Counted from the stretch's first letter, positions 1 through 10,200 are shown. The stretch: DNA of 64,000 bases from Isochrysis galbana (GCA_018136815.1 CM030937.1:4586226-4650225); one strand, 5' to 3'. Notes: generated by a model from the letters alone, not told the origin. Program-made: numbers and translations.

Positions 1-162
1 GGGGAAGGCGACCAGGCCCCCGAGAGAGCGAGCGAGGGCCCGCGCGCGCAAGCGCGCGAAGACCCGGGCCGGAGTCGCCCGCGAACCCACTCGTTCCGGA
101 CGCCCTCACGCGCCGTGTCTTCTGCCCTGTAGCAAGAGCTGCAGTCCACGGCGCTCAGAGCA

Positions 163-210
163 CCTCTCTCTCTCTCTCTCTGTCTCTGTCTCTCTCTCCC
201 CCCCCCCCCC
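163..210 (+). repeat. CT microsatellite and C-run in the leader of the Myb gene
   Basis: A (TC)n stretch runs into a 14-base C-run and stops 9 bases before the ATG at 220. Similar CT-rich leaders precede the FKBP-CS gene (7141-7162, opposite orientation) and the carrier gene (52211-52296). They may belong to the 5' untranslated regions or core promoters; no TATA box is evident. Confidence 0.6.
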
Positions 211-219
211 GCTCCGCCG

Positions 220-2373
220 ATGGCTGAGCTTGACCATTCAGGGACCGCATGCGTTCTGCTCGGCCTCTCGAGCGGCTCAGCTCACCCTCCTGAGCGGGAC
301 ACCCCGCGCTCGCCCGTCGACGCCAAGGCCGCTGCCTCGGGAAGCGCAATCAAATCATACGCCCTGCTTACTGCCACGAAGCGGCAGACGCAGGCTGCCG
401 CACTTCCTCGAAAGGAGTGGTCTCCGCACGAAGATGAGCTGATTCGCAGGGGTGTGGAGCAGTTGGGATGCCGCTGGCGCGTCATCGCGGCGCAGTTGCC
501 GGGACGCTCGGACGACGCCGTACGCAACAGATGGAGCAGGCTTCAAGATACGATCAAGGGTCGCGCTCACGGACGCGATAACGTATTCAAGCGCGCCACC
601 GTCGGGGGCTCTGCCGATGGGGCGGGATCCGAGGAAGATGGCGGCCGCGACGGTAGCAGGGGCGACAGAGGGTGCCCGGGAGGCTCTGTGGGCCGCTCCG
701 AGTTGGCCTCGGGCGCAGACGCGGTCGGAGGTGCGGGTTTTTTGGGTCCAGAGTCGCCACGCACAAACCTGCCTGGCAAGATGGGCCCGTCCAGCTCTGC
801 TAGATCCTCTACCAAGCTGGCGTCCGCCGGCGGCAAGTCGCCGACCGGCTCTGGAGGTGGAGGCGGTGGGGCCACAGCGGGAAATGTCAGCAGCTTCCGC
901 AAGGAGCGCAGCTCATGGACGAGGGCCGAGGATGACATCATAGTGCAGGGCGTAGCAGAGCTGGGCCACAAGTGGTTCGAGATAGCTCGCCGTCTGCCCG
1001 GACGGACGGACCACGCAATCCGCAATCGGTGGTCTCGGCTCCAGTCGATCCTCTTGCAACAGGATACCCAGCAGTTGGGCAGTCTCAGCCAAGTGGGCGC
1101 CGGCCTGAGCCCGAAGTTGCCAGAGTCCGCTCCCACACTTGCCGTCAGCTCCATAAGCGGCGGGGGCCTTTCCGGTATTAGTGCTCACGGCTTGGGCGCC
1201 TCGCCCCGCTTCATGCCCTCACCTACGTGCGCTTACGCTGGTGAGGACGAATCGTCGCTCCTACTGAACCAAGAGCACAAGCATTCGCTCTTACGGCCGT
1301 CTCAGATTGCGGAGCACGAGCAGATGGACTCGAATTCGCAGCACCACTTGATGGATCATGGCGGCACTTCCGTTGAGGAGAGCCTGCTGCCGACAGCTGC
1401 AGCAGAATTGTCTCCACCGGACGCACCGCCGAGCGGGCCTTGCGCTGCCAGTGCGATCGCCAGTTGCCACACGTGTGAAGCGATGATTGCCCCTGCCACC
1501 GTAGCGACCATCGACGCCTCCGCGCTCGAAACACCTGTACCGCCACACATCATGTCGATGGCGGCAGTACCAACGCCATCCTTGCTAAGCTCGATTGTGA
1601 GCCCGTCCTCAACTGGCACCGAGAACAGCCCCGTTGCGGTTCGCGCCGATGCCCCAGTATCGACAGTGTTCCAGGAAGGCGCGCTTCTGCTTGCTGTGTC
1701 CAATCAGGCTTCCTTTGACCGCGGTGCCATGACGGAAGCTGATCGGAGCACCACTCTTGGCTTTCACCAAGCCTCCCCCCTCAGCCACCCACTCGCCACC
1801 CGCTCTGCCGCTCCGATTATCGCGCTCGCCAACCAAACGAATTGCAGTGACGATAGCGGCCTACAGACCCTCGCCGCCGCTTCTCCCCGGCCGATTATCT
1901 ATCTCCACGATCACGGCGATGTTCCAGCCCGGCCAAGCACGGACGATGTTTCTCAAGGCCCGTGCGCAAGGCCAGCAATAGAAGTCAATATCGCCACCAC
2001 CAATGATGCCGGCGCTGGCGACACTCTCGCACCCGCGCACGAACGGGCTCAGTGCTACATGTCATCGGAGGCGACGAGTTTGCGATACGCCCCTAGCGGC
2101 GGCGATGCCGTGGTGCGCGATGCCTCGTTGCGGCACGGCGAATCCACTCCTGAGCGCGACGAGTCGGCTTCAAAGGAGAACGAGTCGGCTCCTACGTCCG
2201 GCGTCACTGGTCGAGAGCATGGTGCGTTCCCCCCTGTTGGGGCGCCGTCAGATGCAACCGCTTCCTCTTTTAACGGTCGGTCAATGGACACTCTGGAACA
2301 GCAAGAAGCATCAATGCCCGAGGGTTCGGCGGAACTGCTCCTGCTGCGGAAGCGCGCACGGGTGACGGCTTGA
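220..2373 (+). CDS. Two-repeat Myb (SANT) DNA-binding protein, probable transcription regulator
   Basis: This intronless frame encodes 717 residues from an ATG just after a pyrimidine-rich leader. Two Myb repeats are clear: residues 64-110 with Trp at 67, 86 and 105, and residues 227-275 with Trp at 233, 252 and 271. The 19-residue Trp spacing and the shared NRWSRLQ end of helix 3 are typical of R2/R3-type Myb repeats that bind DNA in the nucleus. Unusually, about 115 low-complexity Gly/Ser-rich residues separate the repeats, whereas plant R2R3 proteins have them adjacent. The C-terminal 440 residues are Ser/Ala/Pro-rich and without a recognisable domain, consistent with a regulatory tail. 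The target genes cannot be read from the sequence. The family call is secure; the role as a transcription factor is inferred. Confidence 0.9.
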   Translation: MAELDHSGTACVLLGLSSGSAHPPERDTPRSPVDAKAAASGSAIKSYALLTATKRQTQAAALPRKEWSPHEDELIRRGVEQLGCRWRVIAAQLPGRSDDAVRNRWSRLQDTIKGRAHGRDNVFKRATVGGSADGAGSEEDGGRDGSRGDRGCPGGSVGRSELASGADAVGGAGFLGPESPRTNLPGKMGPSSSARSSTKLASAGGKSPTGSGGGGGGATAGNVSSFRKERSSWTRAEDDIIVQGVAELGHKWFEIARRLPGRTDHAIRNRWSRLQSILLQQDTQQLGSLSQVGAGLSPKLPESAPTLAVSSISGGGLSGISAHGLGASPRFMPSPTCAYAGEDESSLLLNQEHKHSLLRPSQIAEHEQMDSNSQHHLMDHGGTSVEESLLPTAAAELSPPDAPPSGPCAASAIASCHTCEAMIAPATVATIDASALETPVPPHIMSMAAVPTPSLLSSIVSPSSTGTENSPVAVRADAPVSTVFQEGALLLAVSNQASFDRGAMTEADRSTTLGFHQASPLSHPLATRSAAPIIALANQTNCSDDSGLQTLAAASPRPIIYLHDHGDVPARPSTDDVSQGPCARPAIEVNIATTNDAGAGDTLAPAHERAQCYMSSEATSLRYAPSGGDAVVRDASLRHGESTPERDESASKENESAPTSGVTGREHGAFPPVGAPSDATASSFNGRSMDTLEQQEASMPEGSAELLLLRKRARVTA

Positions 2374-3340
2374 CGCAAGTCCGCCCGTATCCTTTGAGGA
2401 GCGGTAAGAACTTGTCCATTCGCACGCCGGCAGTCTTTGGCCATGGCGTTCCTCCCTGCGAAAGCGTCGAACCCATGCAAAGCCCGATGCCCCCATCCTT
2501 TACTGCTCTCTATCAGGGTCTATGGCCCTACTAGTCGGTCCCCGTCCATGCTTGACCATTTGACTTGCGCTTTCCATAGGAGGATAGGTGTAATCTCTCC
2601 CCAAACGGACGCCACAGTCTGCAGATGACGCACGAGCACGAGATTAGTGGTATCGACTTTCTGCCTCGTCTCGGATGTGCACGTCAAATTCTATTCCGAT
2701 GCGTGCGTTGGCGCGAGGCCAGGTTGCCGCAGTGCCCCGATGCCCCGGCCGGGAAAGTTCCGGTGGCGACGGGTGAGAAAAATGTGCATTTGTGTACAAG
2801 AACTTTACGACGGCATTCGCGAATTTGTGCCAGAGCACTTGCACGGTGCGCCACGGCCGCGTCGCTGTGCCCATCGTGCATTCATCCGCTCGCGAGCGCA
2901 TTCGGCGGCGCCGGCAGTGCGAGGCTTCCTCGATGCCGTAGGACCTAAGAAGTGCGTGAACAGCAAGGCGTTTCACGATATGACGCGGTTTCTGCGATCA
3001 TGCCACCATGCAAGGAGGCCAGGAAGCATGCGATCGGTAGAAGAGGTTGAGGAAGGTGAAGATGTTGCTGGCGAGTAGCAAATGCGCGCCGATGCTGATA
3101 CGTTCTCGGTACTAGCGGCGTTGGCGTGTGGGGAATGGAAATGCACGCAGCGAGCGACGGGCTGCATACATGTGGAGCGTGTACTCGTCGTACTCATGCT
3201 TCACAAATAATGCAGGGCAAGGGAGCGGGCGAGGAGCAGCGCAAATAAAAAGAATAAAGATCGCACATACGACTACGGAAGGGCTTCCCAAGCGCTTGTG
3301 CTGGCGGCAGCGCATCTTGATTGCCAGCGCACCTGCGCGC
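2374..3340. other. Gene-free interval downstream of the Myb gene
   Basis: Only short overlapping frames occur here on both strands (longest 143 codons, 2647-3078), with no domain or codon pattern that I recognise. It probably holds the Myb 3' untranslated region and spacer. It ends at the left target-site duplication of the LINE insertion. Confidence 0.5.
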
Positions 3341-3492
3341 TGTATGCGTTATTTACAGTTCGCAACCTCGAACTTACATCCCTGAAAACTAGTAGGGATG
3401 GACTACTGTCGCACAACCCATGTGGGGCAGCCCGACGCACCCGGGGCACCCAAACTAAACCCCGCGTGGGCGAAACTTTGGAATAAGCTAGA

Positions 3493-3729
3493 GTGCGCAA
3501 TGCCATACACAACGTGTTTAAAGACTACAGTGCTACGACGCCCTACAATAGCGAGGAGTGCGCGCAATACCTTAAGAACAATGACACTTACATACACTTC
3601 CAGGGAGAATACATTCCGAGGGATAAATTCTTAGGGACATGGGACTCGTTAGTAAAGCATGCCATGACGTTGATGACGAATGACGACGATAGAAAGCACG
3701 ACTGTGATAACAGACACGCCCTCCTGTAA
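3493..3729 (+). pseudogene. LINE ORF fragment between reverse transcriptase and Cys/His knuckle
   Basis: The 78-codon frame (HNVFKDYSATTPYNSEECAQ and following) aligns with the linker region of the longer LINE ORF at 28624-30987, which reads HNVFKDDAFTTPYSREECSA, and with the start of the 11964-13208 frame. A conserved FLGTWDSLVKHA segment follows. No start codon of its own is expected; this is the middle of a 5'-truncated ORF, cut off by the LTR fragment immediately downstream. Confidence 0.75.
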
Positions 3730-3735
3730 CGAGGT

Positions 3736-4425
3736 CGGTGAACTGACGAATTGGAATGGCCCATAGGGCCTGAGGGCAATGAGGAGGGAGGCTTGCCGGC
3801 GGCAGGCGCGGCTGAGGAGACGACTTCGGAGACGCTGACGGGCTGAAGCCCGTCAGTAGAGGAAGGCGGGCAGGCGGGCTTGAGCGAGGGCGAGGACGGC
3901 GGCGAGAACGACATCGAGCGAGCGGCGAGAGGCGAGGGTGAGTGAGAGGAGGGCTGTGATGGCAGGGGCTGGCGAGGCGAGGAGAGATTGTAGGGTATGA
4001 GTGTTACGAGAGCGAGAGCGACGAGAGCGAGAGCGACGGATGACGACTGACGATAGGATGACGGACAAAGACACCCAGGAAAACACCCCGACTCTCGCCC
4101 CACGACTTTCTCGCATAACTCGACTGAAATCAAACCCAAACACTCCGATCAGACAACGACGGACGACGATCAAAGGGCGATCTGTCGGCGATCTTGTCTG
4201 GAACGGGAATCGCACCATAACGGAAACGAGGGGCAATCTTGCTACGCAGGATTCCAAGAGACCTACCGAATAAGACGAGAGAAGTGCGATGTGCCTAAGG
4301 GGGAGATACGAAGAGGTCGCAAATTAAACCTGATTGCCCCCAGAAGCAGTTAAAGAAACGCAGGGGAGATAGCAAATTAAACCTATTTGCGAGGCGCCTA
4401 GGAGGGAGAAAGGTGCAGGGAGGAC
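3736..4425 (-). mobile_element. Truncated LTR of the same family as the solo LTR at 20178-21717
   Basis: Read on the minus strand, this segment matches 20335-21717 with one instead of three internal tandem units. It shares the blocks TTTAATTTGC and GTCTTATTCGGTA, the TCGCTCTCGCTCTCG repeats and the palindrome CTGACGGGCTTCAGCCCGTC, and ends in CCAATTCGTCA as the solo LTR does. Its first roughly 165 bases are missing and I see no 5-bp TSD, so it is a deleted copy. It splits the LINE ORF. Confidence 0.7.
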
Positions 4426-4860
4426 ATCATAATAGATAACCTGTTCATTTTTCCAAGAGAAGACGCCCGCCCCGAAAGCGATCTACGCATTATATCTGCT
4501 GGCATGGAGATATGAGATATATTCTCACTCACGGACTTTTACAGAATTCATTATGACGGTGTTGACTTCTCGGAGGAATCAATACTAATTAATACGAATA
4601 ATAGAAAGATACACCACACTAAGCAAAGCACTACTCTTCGCCCATGAAACCGACTCGGCAAGAACTGCCCAAGCGGGTATGGGAAGACAACCCAAAAAGA
4701 GGATAGACATAAGTGACCTACGACCCGCTTACAGCATAAACAACAAGGGTGGGCTAAAACCTAGCGAGGAGCTAGCGGAGCTAGCGACCAAGCTAAGGAT
4801 AGCACACGTTGTCGAAGAAAACAGAGAGGAACGCAGCGAGGGCGAGGGCGAATAGACCCG
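4420..4860 (+). pseudogene. Decayed C-terminal end of the LINE ORF
   Basis: Translated pieces such as IIDNLFIFP, a WHGDM-like block and KKRIDISDLRP match the C-terminal region of related LINE frames (for example the end of 8028-8462 and the 61620-61753 remnant). Stops and frameshifts are present. A GC-rich 3' untranslated region follows to 5169. Confidence 0.65.
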
Positions 4861-5169
4861 GTACACAACGACCTAAGGGAACACCCAAGAACAATGCGGG
4901 ACATAAGAAACACACACAACCACCGCAAACCTGAGCAGGCGCGATCTCCAAAAGTGACATTTCAAAAGCCTGCCCGGCCCCCACGCTCCGAACCAGGCCC
5001 TAGGTAGAGCACCAGGTCACCAGGGCCGGACCCCGGAAACCGAAGAAAAAGGAACGAAGGGGGGCAGGGAAAGAGTTGGGGGGAGGGAAGTGTAAGGGCG
5101 GTGTTAATGGTGAAGGGAGATCCAGGCAATAGTAGGTGTGTAGCCCAGATTATTCTTCAGATGTTTTTT

Positions 5170-5976
5170 TGTATGCGTTATTTACTCCTTGAGCGCGATA
5201 ATGCCTGCATGCCTGCGTTCTCTTGGCCATTCACAGTCACTAGCAATCGCTAGCCCACGTCTGTGTGTCACCTTTGTATTGTATTTTAGGCTACAGTCAC
5301 TGCCACTAGCCTTGAACTACCCCGCCTGGCCACCACAAACATTAAACATGACCGCGCTCTAAGCTAAAACATAGGGCGGCACGAAATCTACTATCTACTT
5401 CTACTACTTTTAAAGTAGGGGTGCAACGCAGCTAAGTTTGTACTAGGTTCGCCCATGGGAGGGCACGAGCTCACCCCTCTCTCCGTCCACTCCTCCCTCC
5501 CCCACTGCTGTGGGGGCGGAACCACCCACCCTCCTAGCATGCCTTACTCCGCGTACGCCAATTCCTAGCGCGCGCGCAACTCCTGGCATCAGTGTTTAGT
5601 GTCCCTCGTGGCCATTGCTTGGAACCCAGGCTGCCCACGGTGCCGGGCGACCCACCGTGGGGCCAGGAGATCCCCTCCGGCCACTCCACCGCCATGGCAT
5701 CGCTGGGCGAGCCCACTGAGTCGCCGGACCTGGCGCCGGCACGAAGCCCAGGCCAACACTGACACATTTCCTTCCGATACTGATCTCGCTTCCCCGTGGC
5801 TTCAACGTAGCCGAGGTCGAAACGTGAGTTTGATGGTCGCCCTGAGCTTAAAATGTTTTCCTCTGCCAGTACGCATGCTCTCAAGAAGCTCTCACAATCG
5901 AATCGTTGTTGACCAGCCTTCGCCACCACTATGCCGCCTAGAGCACGATAGCGCTCATCTTGCAAGCTCAGTGCCA
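5170..5976. other. Spacer with a 5' fragment of the GC-rich retroposon
   Basis: From about 5430 to 5545 the sequence CTAAGTTTGTACTAGGTTC and the following CGAGC...CTCTCTCC...TGGGGG block match the 5' end of the retroposon family seen at 40511-41388. The remainder shows no recognisable gene and includes the 3' flank of the FKBP-CS gene, whose minus-strand frame is open in a second register as far as 5534 without any domain. Confidence 0.55.
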
Positions 5977-6813
5977 CTACAAAACGCTGGAAGCGCTCCT
6001 GAAGACACCTTCCCAACGATCGTATAAGATCGACTTTGCCAGTATGACTTTGAGCACGCGCTCTCCACTCTCATCATCAATGATCCAGTAGCAGTCCTCG
6101 GGGCTAACTTTGCCACGTAACTCGCCCTCTACAGCATCACCCTCACCGATGCGCACTCGAAGGCGACGTGGTCGAAAATCACATTCAATATCGCGGGCGC
6201 GCTTTCCATCTGCGAGGGAGAAACTGATTGCCACCTCCGTGCCGGACTCTATCCAGCTGAAAACGTCTGTCGTGCCTTTCGACACAGGCCTACCCTCCAT
6301 GTCTGCGCGGTAAGCGCGCAGGTCTAGGTCGTCCGACTCAATGGGCGGACCGTCAGACCAGCTGAGTAATTTCACATCGTAAACGACTACCGCATCGCCG
6401 GGGACTGTGTCTCCTGCGCCCGCTGAACCGAACGCCCACTCGGGCGCGCAGGTTAGGGTAGCGCGCTCGCCAATCACCATAGAGCCCACACCTAACTCAA
6501 GTCCATCGACGGCGCGGCCCGTGTTAAGCTGGAACTCATAAGGCCGCTCCCAGTATCTCTTGTCAAATAAGGTGCCATTTTCGAACGAACATGTGTAGCA
6601 GATCTGTACGACGGCACCGTACGGCGGCGGCCCGCTTGCATTTGGTGGAGCCTCTTCTGTGACTACCTTTGTGACAGCGCCGTCGTCGGCGAGGCTGAGC
6701 GGCCGAGCGTTGGCGAGGGCAACAGGTGTCACCAAACGACGTGGCACGCGCGACCGCAGCATCATCCCCGCCGCTGACACCGCGCTCAGCACGAGAAAGG
6801 TTGCCATCCGCAT
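5977..6813 (-). CDS. FKBP-type peptidyl-prolyl isomerase domain fused to a CS (p23/NudC-like) domain, targeted
   Basis: This intronless frame gives 278 residues from the first of two close ATGs. Residues 1-19 are hydrophobic (signal-peptide-like), followed by a basic stretch to about 35, suggesting delivery to a plastid or the secretory system. Residues 60-150 match an FKBP fold (GAVVQICYTC, GTLFDK, VIGERATL, PEWAFG). Two usual active-site positions differ: the GWE of FKBP12 reads GLE and the aYG reads AFG, so isomerase activity or drug binding may be weak. Residues 180-278 match a CS domain (FSWIESGTEVAISF at its start, YWIIDD and a closing DRWEGVF), a co-chaperone module that binds Hsp90 or dynein regulators in other proteins. 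A role as a protein-folding helper is inferred. The combination in one chain is uncommon. Confidence 0.8.
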   Translation of the reverse strand: MRMATFLVLSAVSAAGMMLRSRVPRRLVTPVALANARPLSLADDGAVTKVVTEEAPPNASGPPPYGAVVQICYTCSFENGTLFDKRYWERPYEFQLNTGRAVDGLELGVGSMVIGERATLTCAPEWAFGSAGAGDTVPGDAVVVYDVKLLSWSDGPPIESDDLDLRAYRADMEGRPVSKGTTDVFSWIESGTEVAISFSLADGKRARDIECDFRPRRLRVRIGEGDAVEGELRGKVSPEDCYWIIDDESGERVLKVILAKSILYDRWEGVFRSASSVL

Positions 6814-7371
6814 GGCGCGGCCCTCGTAACGCGCCGATGGATGGGTGGGAGCCGAGCGAACGAGCCTCCGTGACGCTCGGTCATTGGTCGCTCCGCTAAT
6901 TCTTCTATTCTGTAAACATTTGTAGAGTACTCTAGAGTTGAGAGTTGTAAAGCATCTTGTTGGCTAGCCCTCCTAGCCACACACACCGGACGAGCCATGC
7001 AGCAACCGTGTACACCTGTACACCGCGGGGTAGAAGGGCTGCGATCTGCACCTAAAGCGACCGCCGTCATCGCGCCCTCGGACTCTCCGCCGCAGGAAGT
7101 CGCTAGGGAGTCACGCTCCGACCGTCGATGCGGAATCGGAGTCTCTCTCTCTCTCTCTCTCATCTCCCTAGGTGTTAAACACAAGAACAGTGTGTTTCTA
7201 CGGAAGTCAAAAACAGAAAACAGTGTTTTTCACCGTGTTTCTAGGAGACACCAATGTCCGGAACAGAGGGCTGCGTGCGCGCGCGGTGAGTGAGCGCGCG
7301 AGAGAGGCCATCCATAGCCCCGGATGCCCCGTCAAGTCTCAGGTCATCAGGTCTTGGCGACCTGATACCTG
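6814..7371. promoter_or_regulatory. Upstream region of the FKBP-CS gene
   Basis: This gene-free stretch lies 5' of the minus-strand FKBP-CS gene. It holds a (TC)11-type run at 7141-7162 and a block at 6978-7034 beginning ACACCGGACGAGCCATGC that recurs at 13815-13870 in front of the Kelch gene. At 7320-7371 short CAGGTC/GACCTG inverted repeats resemble those at 26.4 and 26.8 kb. No TATA motif is obvious. Confidence 0.35.
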
Positions 7372-8500
7372 AAAAAAAATGTCTGAAGATTCTGGGCTAC
7401 ACACCTACTAAATATGGGACTCCCCCTCGCTGCTAACATCGCCCTTATCTCCCCTCCCTTCACCTCTTCCCCTGCCCCCCTTCTTTCCTTTTTCTTCGGT
7501 TTCCGGGGTCCGTCCGGCCTCGGTGCTCTACCTGAGGCCTGGTTCGGAGTGTGGGGTCTGGGCAGGCCTTTTGATCTTTGGTTTTTGTCATGCGTGTCCG
7601 CCTGGCCACGGGTCGAGTGTTTAGGTTCCGTCTAGTTCGTAACGTCCCTTTTGGCACCCTTGTTCCCTTGTTAGGTGTGTCGATTACTCAATCGTTTTCG
7701 TTCCTTCGCTCCTTGGTCTCCTCGACAGCGTGCGCGATCCTCAGTTTGGTGGCTAGTCCCACTAGCTCCTCGCTGGGTCTAAGCCCACCTTTGTCGTTCA
7801 GGTTGAAAGCAGGTCTCAAGTCGCTTATGTCTATTCTTTTTTTAGGCTGTCTTCCCATGCCCGCTTGGGCAGTCCTCGCCGAGTCGGTTTCGTATGCGAA
7901 AAGTAGTGCTTTGCTTAGCGTGGTGAATCTCTTTCTATGATTCTTACTACTATTAGTATTGATTCTCCCGAAAAATCTATACCGTCAAAGTGAATCCTAT
8001 AGAAGTCAGTGATGATATATCTCCAAGCTAGTAGATATAAAACACGTATATCGCTTTCGGGGCGTCTCCCTTTGGGAAAATGAACAGGTTATCTATAATG
8101 GTTTCTTCCCTGTTTCTTTCCGCCTTAGGTGAGGAGCGCGCGATCATCTTGTTCAGCTCACCTAATATGTTGGTTATCCCTGGGCATTCGCCTAGGTGCA
8201 TCGAGGATTCGTCTGCTTGTCCGCATATGCGGCATGTGTTAGTTCTATCAGGAAAGCGGTTGTACGTGCCTACTCGCCTATGCGTGATATGTTTGAAGTG
8301 CAGGTGCATGTCGCGTGCCGTCACTATTGGAGAGGTGTATAGCCTCGCCAAATGCGACCATGTGTCGTTGGGTATCTGTATTTTTGCCTCCCACTTGGCC
8401 GGTCCTGTGAGACGTTTGCGTTTGCGGTCCTTACGTTGGAGGGCTTCGGTCAGGTGTTCCACTCCGGTACCAGCCAGCGGCGTCTTGCCCTCTAATGTCT
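7372..8500 (-). mobile_element. LINE fragment, minus orientation
   Basis: Read on the minus strand, this holds the C-terminal part of the LINE ORF, a 3' region, and the tail ...CAGAATCTTCAGACA plus eight T at 7372-7400, the same tail type as the element at 3357-5169. No convincing TSD was found. At its 5' side it abuts a plus-strand LINE tail (8506-8537, CCTTCAAGAA plus eight T), giving two 3' tails facing outward. Confidence 0.75.
8028..8462 (-). pseudogene. LINE ORF fragment with Cys/His knuckle (zf-RVT type)
   Basis: The 144-codon frame contains HFKHITHRRVGTYNRF followed by TCRICGQADESSMHLGEC, a C-x2-C...H-x4-C knuckle of the zf-RVT type that follows reverse transcriptase in this clade. 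It matches the 11964-13208, 28624-30987 and 48302-49267 copies. The upstream reverse transcriptase is absent and decay continues toward 7800. Confidence 0.8.
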
Positions 8501-8537
8501 AATGTGTATTCGTTTGCCAGCGGGTACCTTCAAGAAT

Positions 8538-8800
8538 TTTTTTTCACGAGTGCCCCCCCCCCCGCATTGTTTTAACCCGAAAGGGGTTTTTCCCCCAGCG
8601 TGGCCTCGAGGAGAGAACGCGCTGGGGTGCGCAGGGTCGGTGCATGCACGGAGGGGGGACAAATATCGAGTGGAGGGGCAATGAATGCCCCCTCCCCCCG
8701 GTATCACTTGGACACCTGGCTCGTCAGGCATGGCGGGATTCCGGGTCTGAAACAAACGTTGTGTCCAATTAGCTAGTGGGGGTGGCTAGGATATAACATT
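8538..8800 (+). mobile_element. 3' part of a GC-rich retroposon (tail A)
   Basis: Sequence from CACGAGTGCCCCCC to GGCTAGGATATAACATTATT matches the 3' third of the complete copy at 40511-41388, including CCCGAAAGGGGTTTT and CCTGGCTCGTCAGGCATGGC. It starts directly after the plus-strand LINE tail at 8506-8537, so the 5' part was lost or never copied. Confidence 0.75.
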
Positions 8801-9172
8801 ATTTATTATCATTGTGTGTGGCCGGGGCCACGGGTCGCGTGGCGCGACGGGGATTGCACACATCTGCTCGGCCATGGAGGGGGGCGCGGGCGCTTCGACG
8901 GCGACTGCTCCGGGTTGGCGAGAGGGCGAGAGGGCCGCCCTCAATGTGCAGGCCAAGATGAGAGAGGGGCGCGGCGGCGAGTTCCATCGCAACCAGGTAC
9001 AACATTAGTTGACACAAACCGGAAAAAGATAGAAGCACTGACCCACCGTGCCTCCAAGCGAGACTCTTGGCGGAACACGCATGATGCCATCACATAAATC
9101 GATTTACACCCAACAAGCGCGAAGCTAAACGAGGAGAAAATATAGGCGCCGCCGCGCCGTACCGTGGCATTC
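8801..9172. other. Short spacer downstream of the gamma-glutamyl hydrolase gene
   Basis: No recognised gene. A short plus-strand frame at 8872-9000 ends in a possible splice donor (CAACCAG|GTAC) and might be an orphan exon, but I cannot connect it to anything. Confidence 0.3.
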
Positions 9173-10200
9173 TCAACTGAACGGCAAGATACGGATGGAT
9201 GGTAGCGATGGTGATGTGCCGTCCGCACCCATCATGTCGTGGGAATTGGTCACCATCGTTACCGTGTTCCGATGCCCGTTTCGGCGCGCCTCAGCAACAA
9301 AGAAAGAGCCAAGATATCTTGAAAACCGCTTTGCATCGTAAGACCTCGGGATGTTGGGCTGTTCGGGAGAGCTAGGCACCTGAACGCGGGAGGCAAGCCA
9401 CTTGGGGTGGGACTTGCACAGATGAAACGCGGATGGGCCGGTGGAAGCAAGGCATGGTGCAACACTGGTGTTCTAGCGGGCCAGCGTTGCCTTACAAATT
9501 CCACCTTCTCTGGGTGAAACTGCGTGCCGTAGAAAGGAAGACGAGCGCCTTCGATGAGGGCCACGAACGAACGGCCATTTCGGTCAACAGATGTGCCGAG
9601 GACCCGAAACGTTTCCTTGAGTGGTGTATTGCGCATGAAGGAGCTGGGCTCAATACCCTGCACATGTGCATTGTACGTGACGTTCTCTCTGCGGACAGCG
9701 TCCAGGAGAGCGGGATCGACGCCGTGGAAGAGGCGAGAGTTGGTGGCAGCTTCGGTCAAGTTGAGCGGCAGCGCCAGCCCCTCGGCATCGTAGCCGGGCA
9801 CGATGGGGTCGGCCGGCGAGCGGGGCACGAGCGCGCCAGGCCCACCGAGGATGTCGACGAGGTACTCAAAGCCGAGGCATGTTCCCCAGATTGGAAAGAA
9901 GTCGCCATCATCGAGGTTGGCACGGACGGCGCGGTAGACAAAGGCGTCAACAGAACCATTACCCACGAAATCGGCGCCCCCCGGGATGAGCAATGCATTG
10001 ATGGAGCGGAAGGTGGCCTCAAGCAGCGAATCATCCGTGAGATTGCGAGGCAGCACGAGCGAGTCGCCGCCCGCCTGGGCGATCCAGTCCGCATACGCCT
10101 CGTAGTAGTCGGGAAACATGGTCGGGTAGATGCCCACGAGTGGCCGCCGCGTCGTTGTGCCGAGCCCGCCGATGGCGACCAGGAGCGCGGCCATCGGCAT
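9173..10200 (-). CDS. Gamma-glutamyl hydrolase (folylpolyglutamate hydrolase)
   Basis: Two exons on the minus strand, 10200-9496 and 9379-9173, are joined across a 116-bp GT-AG intron (9380-9495). Splicing restores the family C-terminus (HPEKVEF then VPSSPEQPNIPRS, with YLGSFFVAEARRN). The protein has 303 residues from the ATG at 10200; the frame is open further upstream but without ATG. A hydrophobic N-terminus suggests a signal peptide. It is a class-I glutamine-amidotransferase fold: nucleophile Cys108 in WGTCLGFEYL and His229 in GTQFHPEK are both present. The enzyme removes gamma-linked glutamates from folylpolyglutamates in the vacuole or secretory system and so sets folate retention. 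Length matches the family (about 300-320). The last 20 or so residues look unrelated to the family. Confidence 0.9.

Larger units (their letters stand above)
3357..5169 (+). mobile_element. 5'-truncated LINE (non-LTR retrotransposon) with 16-bp TSD, internally damaged
   Basis: The 16-bp sequence TGTATGCGTTATTTAC occurs at 3341-3356 and again at 5170-5185, so the insertion is 3357-5169. It carries two decayed pieces of the LINE ORF (3493-3729 and about 4425-4855), then a GC-rich 3' region ending in ...CTTCAGATG plus seven T. A truncated LTR of another element (about 3736-4425) lies between the two coding pieces, and the ORF segment that should lie between them is missing, so an insertion was accompanied by a deletion. 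The same 3' tail occurs at 7372-7400 (minus), 39850-39867 and 62050-62070, defining one LINE subfamily. Confidence 0.85.

Noticed and set aside
567-1154. 195-codon minus-strand frame inside the Myb gene
   Set aside because: It is the complement of the Gly/Ser-rich and second Myb-repeat coding sequence, GC-rich, without any domain.
5534-6016. 160-codon minus-strand frame as a further exon of the FKBP-CS gene
   Set aside because: The CS domain ends naturally with a conserved Trp and a stop at 5977; the second frame overlaps it in a different register and shows no domain.
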